Assembly (NCBI RefSeq): GCF_029227915.1
Contig: NC_079875.1
Coordinates: 5,580,001-5,644,000 of the forward strand
Direction of reading: 5' to 3'
DNA: 64,000 bases
DNA from: Hydractinia symbiolongicarpus
Lineage: Eukaryota; Cnidaria; Hydrozoa; Anthoathecata; Hydractiniidae
The notes under the pieces were generated by a model that worked only from the letters and a program-made list of their open reading frames with translations, searched no databases and was not told the DNA's origin. Both the position numbers and the translations under genes were made by a program. Of the stretch, positions 59,264 through 64,000 are shown piece after piece; within the stretch, counting starts at the first letter, position 1, and every line of letters begins with the position of its first letter.

Positions 59264-60216
59264 CAGTACTGTGAAAAGGTTTGTTAACATCGTGGTTCGT
59301 GTTTATTTCATGTTACGCACGAACCACGATAGCCCACGATGCGTATTTTTTTAACAACCGTGGACCTCACGATCATGTTTCGTGGACTACACAAACAAAA
59401 ATTACACCGTGGTGTCCACGATAAATAACTTCTATTGTATAACAACAAAGACTGTATTAGTTTATCAATTGAATTAAAAACCGACGGCAAAAAATAAATT
59501 AACACGTTTGTGAATCAAAATGCGATGTAAAAAACATTTCTATCGCCGCTATTCGCTCATATACTTTCAAAATGCAATCTAAAAAACATTTCTATCGCTG
59601 CTTTTCGTTTTTCTTTGCGATCTAAAAAAAATTTCTATCGCCGCTTTTTGTTTATAAACTTTTAAAACGCGATCTTAAAAAACATTTTTAACACCGCTTT
59701 TCGTTTTTCTTCCCGATCTAAAAAAACATTTCTATCACCGCTTTTCGTTTATAAACTTTTAAAACGCGTTTTTAAGAAACATTTCTATCGCCGCTTTTCG
59801 TTTATAAACTTTTTAAAATACAATCTAAAAAAAGCATTTCTATTGGCGCAGACAAAATTAACTTCTCTAGACAAATATTTTGTAAAAATACGATCGCGTC
59901 CATGACGAAAAAGTATACACCAAGCAAAAACTATGAATATGCCTTTTTAACTGAATAAAACCTGAAAGAAGCAAATTAACTATAATAAAAGACTTTTGAA
60001 AAGAAAAATAATTAAATTATACTGGCTATAAAATCGTGGAGCTCGCGAAAATAATCATGGGACACACGATCCTTCATGGAGATAATAATATTAGTGTGGT
60101 GGCCACGATAGCATGTTTGAATGTTTGTTATACATAAAGACCATAATTTTATTATGGTTCGTGTGCACCACGCTCGTTACACGAACACGATGATAACAAA
60201 CCTTTTCACAGTATTG
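59264..60216. mobile_element. Tc1/mariner-type MITE with internal minisatellite
   Basis: The left end CAGTACTGTGAAAAGGTTTG and the complemented right end CAATACTGTGAAAAGGTTTG are each flanked by TA, the target duplication of this superfamily. Size 953 bp, no transposase. CGTGGTTCGTG-type motifs lie near both ends. The interior (59519-59850) is an array of a 50-60 bp unit with CTAAAAAACATTTCTATCGC, the same unit as in the element at 5-911. Confidence 0.8.
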
Positions 60217-60802
60217 TATGCTATCGAACGTTAAAGCTCATGCAGTGTAGCATAATGAAGATCGTCTTATAATGCACCATCTTTGATGTTACGTCATTTC
60301 TTTCTATACAATTTTGCAAGCACGTAGACTAAAGGTATATTCAGCAAAACTAATTAATTATTCATGAATTTTATTTTTATTTATTAAGTTGTGTTTTAAC
60401 ATTGCAGGTTAGTTACAATAATAATTGAGAATACTCAATGATTTGTTTGCCCCATAATTCTCCGTTTTCAAGATCAACTTCAAATTTTAAAATCTTTTAG
60501 GCTAATGGCAAAAATCTTCAAGCCCCTGGCCTTCATGTTTAGGGATTAAACTCATACATACAAGAGTCAAGCACTTACTGAATTACTGTTACACAAATGT
60601 TAATGTTTGTCACCTGTGGTATATAGCTTGTACTTTCATTTTTGATGCATATTTGTTTTATCATATTTTTTAAAAAAGTTAGGTTAGATCTTAAATTTGT
60701 CTTGCCAATATTTTTTGTGTTTCTACGGTTCAATAATAATTGCTGACACCAACATAATTGAGATTTACATGGTAATATACCTTTAATTTAACAGCAGTCA
60801 AA
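60217..60802. other. Upstream region of the PIAS gene
   Basis: AT-rich, no repeat or exon that I can define. The promoter and 5' UTR are expected here. Confidence 0.4.
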
Positions 60803-63355
60803 ATGAGTCGTAAAGATGGAAAAGATGATTTAAAGGTACTTTTTACTGTTTCTTTTTTTAACTTTGTTGGCTTTTATGTTTTTACTTTTAGCAACTTAAT
60901 AATTGTTTTATTTCTTAAAGGAAGAGTGTCTTTGAAGAAGATGGAGTAGTTTCTTAATACTTGGCGTTTGTAGCATGTGCACACAGTTTTTCTCAGTCAT
61001 CTGCATATAGCAGTGTGTTTTCCTTATATATAGATTTTCTACTTTTTTGTCTGTTTATGATTGTTTGTGTTTGTTTGATTGTTTTGCGATCATTATTATT
61101 TATTTTTTTTAATTGGCTTTTTTTCAAATTTTATTTATAATCTAAAGCAAATTTAAATATTTTAAACATTTTAAAAAGTATTATTTATCTATTTATTATG
61201 AGCTGACCCTAGAGGTTATAGTAACCTGAAATTATTGTCAGAATACACTATACACTATAAGTCTTTATTTTAATAGAATTGAAAAGACACTATCGAAAAG
61301 TAAAACAAATATAAGTATTGTAGTATATATAATTTATGTGAATTTTTTTCGTTTTCACACAATTAAGAAATTTGTATAAACACGAAGCCTTTTCCAGTCC
61401 TGGGAACTAACTTATTAAATTAATGCCTTCTTGCTCAGCACAGTGTTGCCTAAAATATGCTACCACATTTTTCTTATTAAATGTGTAGTTGATTCTTAAT
61501 GACAAAAACCATCTTTTTTTTCTTTTTAACTTTCCATTTTTGAAAATAATATGGTAGCATATTTTAGCCCTGGGTGTCAGCAACACTCTTTCTCAGAGCT
61601 TTTTTACTAGCGGCACAGGAGCTGTAAAGCATGCGGATCAATTCTCATAGCAAACACATGGTGTGTCTACTATGAGAAAAGAACATTTTCTTAATTTTAA
61701 CCCATTTATAAAAGTAATAAAACTTAGTTTGTTATATCGTTAGAAAACTAAGATTTTGCTATATAAGAAGGTACAAAAAAAAAGAACAAAGTAAAGTACA
61801 TTTTACTTGTATTGAAATTCTTTCTGTTGAACTTTTAGAACATGCTGAACTCATTCCGGATTGCCGAACTTCAAACTCTGTTAGCTTCTTGTGGTAGATC
61901 GAGGTCTGGAAGAAAACACGAGCTACATGGTCGTGCACTTAGCCTATTAAGATCGTCAGAAGGTTCTCCATTACGTGAAAGAGTACGCTCAAAAATTCTT
62001 GAACTATACCATCAGCGTTGTTCAACTAGCTATGTCGGTTCTAGTAATAGTGGCAGTATTAGTAGCAGTAATATTCCTAACTCATCATATGGTTCGTCTT
62101 ATCACTCATACCCAAATGAAAAAGAAGATACTCCTCAGTATATGAAAAGACATTATAAACTTGTGCCACAACAAAGGTAAATATATTATCTCATTTGTTG
62201 TCTTTGAATCTTTTGGATGCATGAATTCAGAATTTCCACTGCTCCTCAGACCCCCCACAAATTCTACGCTACTTGATGCTTTGAATTTTGTAACTTTCCT
62301 GGTTGCTTTTTCTATGTTATAGCTATGAAGTGATTTAAATTCTTCAGTTGAGGGTTACAATAAATGCTTTGCACTTATCAGGGGGGGGGGTCACTAAATC
62401 AATGCTAATTTTGTATATATGGCAAGTTATAAAGCACCAATTTGATAATTCTTCTTGCTTTTTTTACTGAAAAAAGCCCACAAACAAATGCACCAAACTT
62501 AACTCCATGAACCAACACAACCTCCATAACAAAACATGACGATTTTAAAAGAAGTGAAACTAATGTGTGGGAGACACATGAATGCTTGGGGTTTTGTCCA
62601 AAGATCTACATTAAACATGTTGCTTTAATAGATTTATTTGTATTCACAAACATCGTTGCAAGCAAGCAGAACTGTGTTTTAAAATACAAAGTTTTTTTAT
62701 AAATTAAACTATCTAACCATCACTGCAAGATCGAAAGCTAATTTGAATCCTGTAATTTAAAATAAGTTTATCATTAATGGCAATGGTTGCACTCATTAAT
62801 TAAAAAATGTCTTCATAGATTTAAACCGAAAGAATAAGAAAAAGATTTTCCTGAAATGGTCATTTTCTTTTTTATTTAACGTTTTTTGTTTTGCTTATAG
62901 ATCGTCCAATAATTACCCTATGCAAGAACCAAGGATGCATATGTACGAACCACGCAGTATACATCCAGTTAATGCTATGCCAATACACCCTGACGTTAGA
63001 TTTATACCTCTACCATTTTACGACATCATTGATGTATTGATAAAACCTTCAAGTTTAGGTATCATGATTTAAACTTCTTTTCTAACAAGAATAAAATAAT
63101 GTTTTTCAAATGTCTGTTTTACCCATGAGTTTATATGATAAACACCTCTTTTATTTACCACCTTTTTACAAGCAGCTAGTCTAATGGCTTATGAACCGCA
63201 AGTGAAAAGTTGTTATTAAACCTTAAATGAACCTACATAACCAAATGTGTATTTTTCTGTGTACTTTTAGTTCAGAAGACAGTGACAGGTTTTCAAGAAA
63301 CAACTTTAGTTTGTCATCTTTCGCCATACCAAACGCAACTCATCACAAATTCAAG
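60803..63355 (+). CDS. PIAS: PIAS-family E3 SUMO ligase, 5' part
   Basis: These are nuclear SUMO E3 ligases and transcription co-regulators. Exons seen: 60803-60835 (MSRKDGKDDLK), 61839-62176, 62901-63058 and 63271-63355, all in phase. About 204 residues are visible; the gene runs past the right edge. The SAP domain is clear (MLNSFRIAELQTLLASCGRS, GRKHELHGRALSLL, then KILELYHQR), for binding AT-rich chromatin. A Ser/Asn-rich linker follows. The start of the PINIT domain has HPDVRFIPLPFYDIIDVLIK, the equivalent of the LPFYDLLDELIKP of human PIAS1, then GFQETTLVCHLSPYQTQLI. The SP-RING that gives ligase activity would lie downstream. The paralogue cannot be assigned. Confidence 0.93.
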
Positions 63356-64000
63356 GTAAACTTGCAATAAGGGATTGTCTCAAAATTTTAGCTTATCGTC
63401 AGAACAAATAAGTACGATAATGGTTCTTGTAAAAGCTACATAGTAAAAAAGAACAAATTTTTACTATCGAAAATAAAATCAGAGAACGAATTAGATAGAT
63501 TTCGGATTAAATTTCTATTTCAAAAGTTGAAATTTATATTTTTTAGAAAGGAATTCTAATTTCAGAAATTTTTCAAGAAATAAAACAAAGTCAGAACGAT
63601 TTAAGGATTAGCCATCTTTATTTTCTTTCTCTCAAAGGTTAACTCTATTCGTGCTGCCTGGTTTAATTTTTCCTTTATTTTTGGGGCTTATAGTTGCACT
63701 TAATATTTTGTTACTTTTTCTTACCTTTATTTAGCTTTAATTTTCCAGAAAATTTTGCTTGGAAAAATATGCCAAATTTTTGAGCTGATTCAAATTTTTC
63801 AAAATTTATTTTATGAAAAGAAAAGTTTTTCATTGTTTCACAAGCTTTAGGTGACTTCTTAGTATATATGTGTGACAAATATGTAAATCTCAAATTTAAC
63901 AACTATCCAAAACTCTTCTCTTAAACATACATAGTAGTATTTTATTGGGACACGATAAAAGACTTTCTTTTAAAGCTTCAACATCAACATATTTTGTTAG
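63356..64000. other. Intron of the PIAS gene to window end
   Basis: No exon recognised after the donor at 63356. AT-rich intronic sequence. Confidence 0.7.

Overview
This is a window of animal nuclear DNA: AT-rich, intron-rich, with canonical GT-AG introns and many transposon remnants. The proteins are clearly metazoan. The repeat load, tRNA-derived SINEs and the coding style of a Polinton (Maverick) element suggest a cnidarian, perhaps a hydrozoan. That placement is an inference; no diagnostic marker is present.

Five host genes can be assembled exon by exon. They are: a complete proteasome alpha-4 subunit (PSMA4, + strand, 2840-5767); a DCAF12-like WD40 protein (+, 16558-20936, 5' end uncertain); snurportin-1 (SNUPN, +, 25501-32699); a secreted or ER-lumenal JmjC oxygenase with a C-terminal EF hand and a REEL tail (-, 40945-34122); and the 5' part of a PIAS-type SUMO E3 ligase (+, 60803 to beyond the right edge). 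These are unrelated housekeeping or regulatory genes, not an operon. Splice phases agree at every junction, so the reading frames stay open across all introns.

The space between and inside the genes is largely mobile DNA. It holds TIR elements at 5-911, about 12589-13464, 23907-24572, about 31365-31726, about 35215-35700 and 59264-60216. There is a tRNA-derived SINE at 7.7-7.9 kb and a second SINE-like family at 26.8-27.2 and 58.7-58.9 kb. A 5'-truncated LINE lies in an intron of the JmjC gene. A decayed Tigger/pogo transposon lies at 42647-46415, with foreign sequence inside it.

The richest region is 47032-57573, a Polinton-like virus-derived element with 264-273 bp terminal inverted repeats that start AG and end CT. 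It keeps a retrovirus-like integrase with all three catalytic acidic residues, broken by one stop. It also keeps the N-terminal part of the protein-primed DNA polymerase gene with the catalytic part deleted, capsid-like and coiled-coil/membrane genes, a Cys-rich repeat protein, a possible late-transcription-factor zinc protein and several small genes. Some of its frames are broken and others are intact. Features that stand out are start codons of two divergent genes set symmetrically in one palindrome, a 56-bp leader shared by two genes, and a second perfect 24-bp palindrome.

The most unusual host feature is a 29-bp minisatellite that has grown out of the exon 7/intron 7 boundary of SNUPN, multiplying the 5' splice site.
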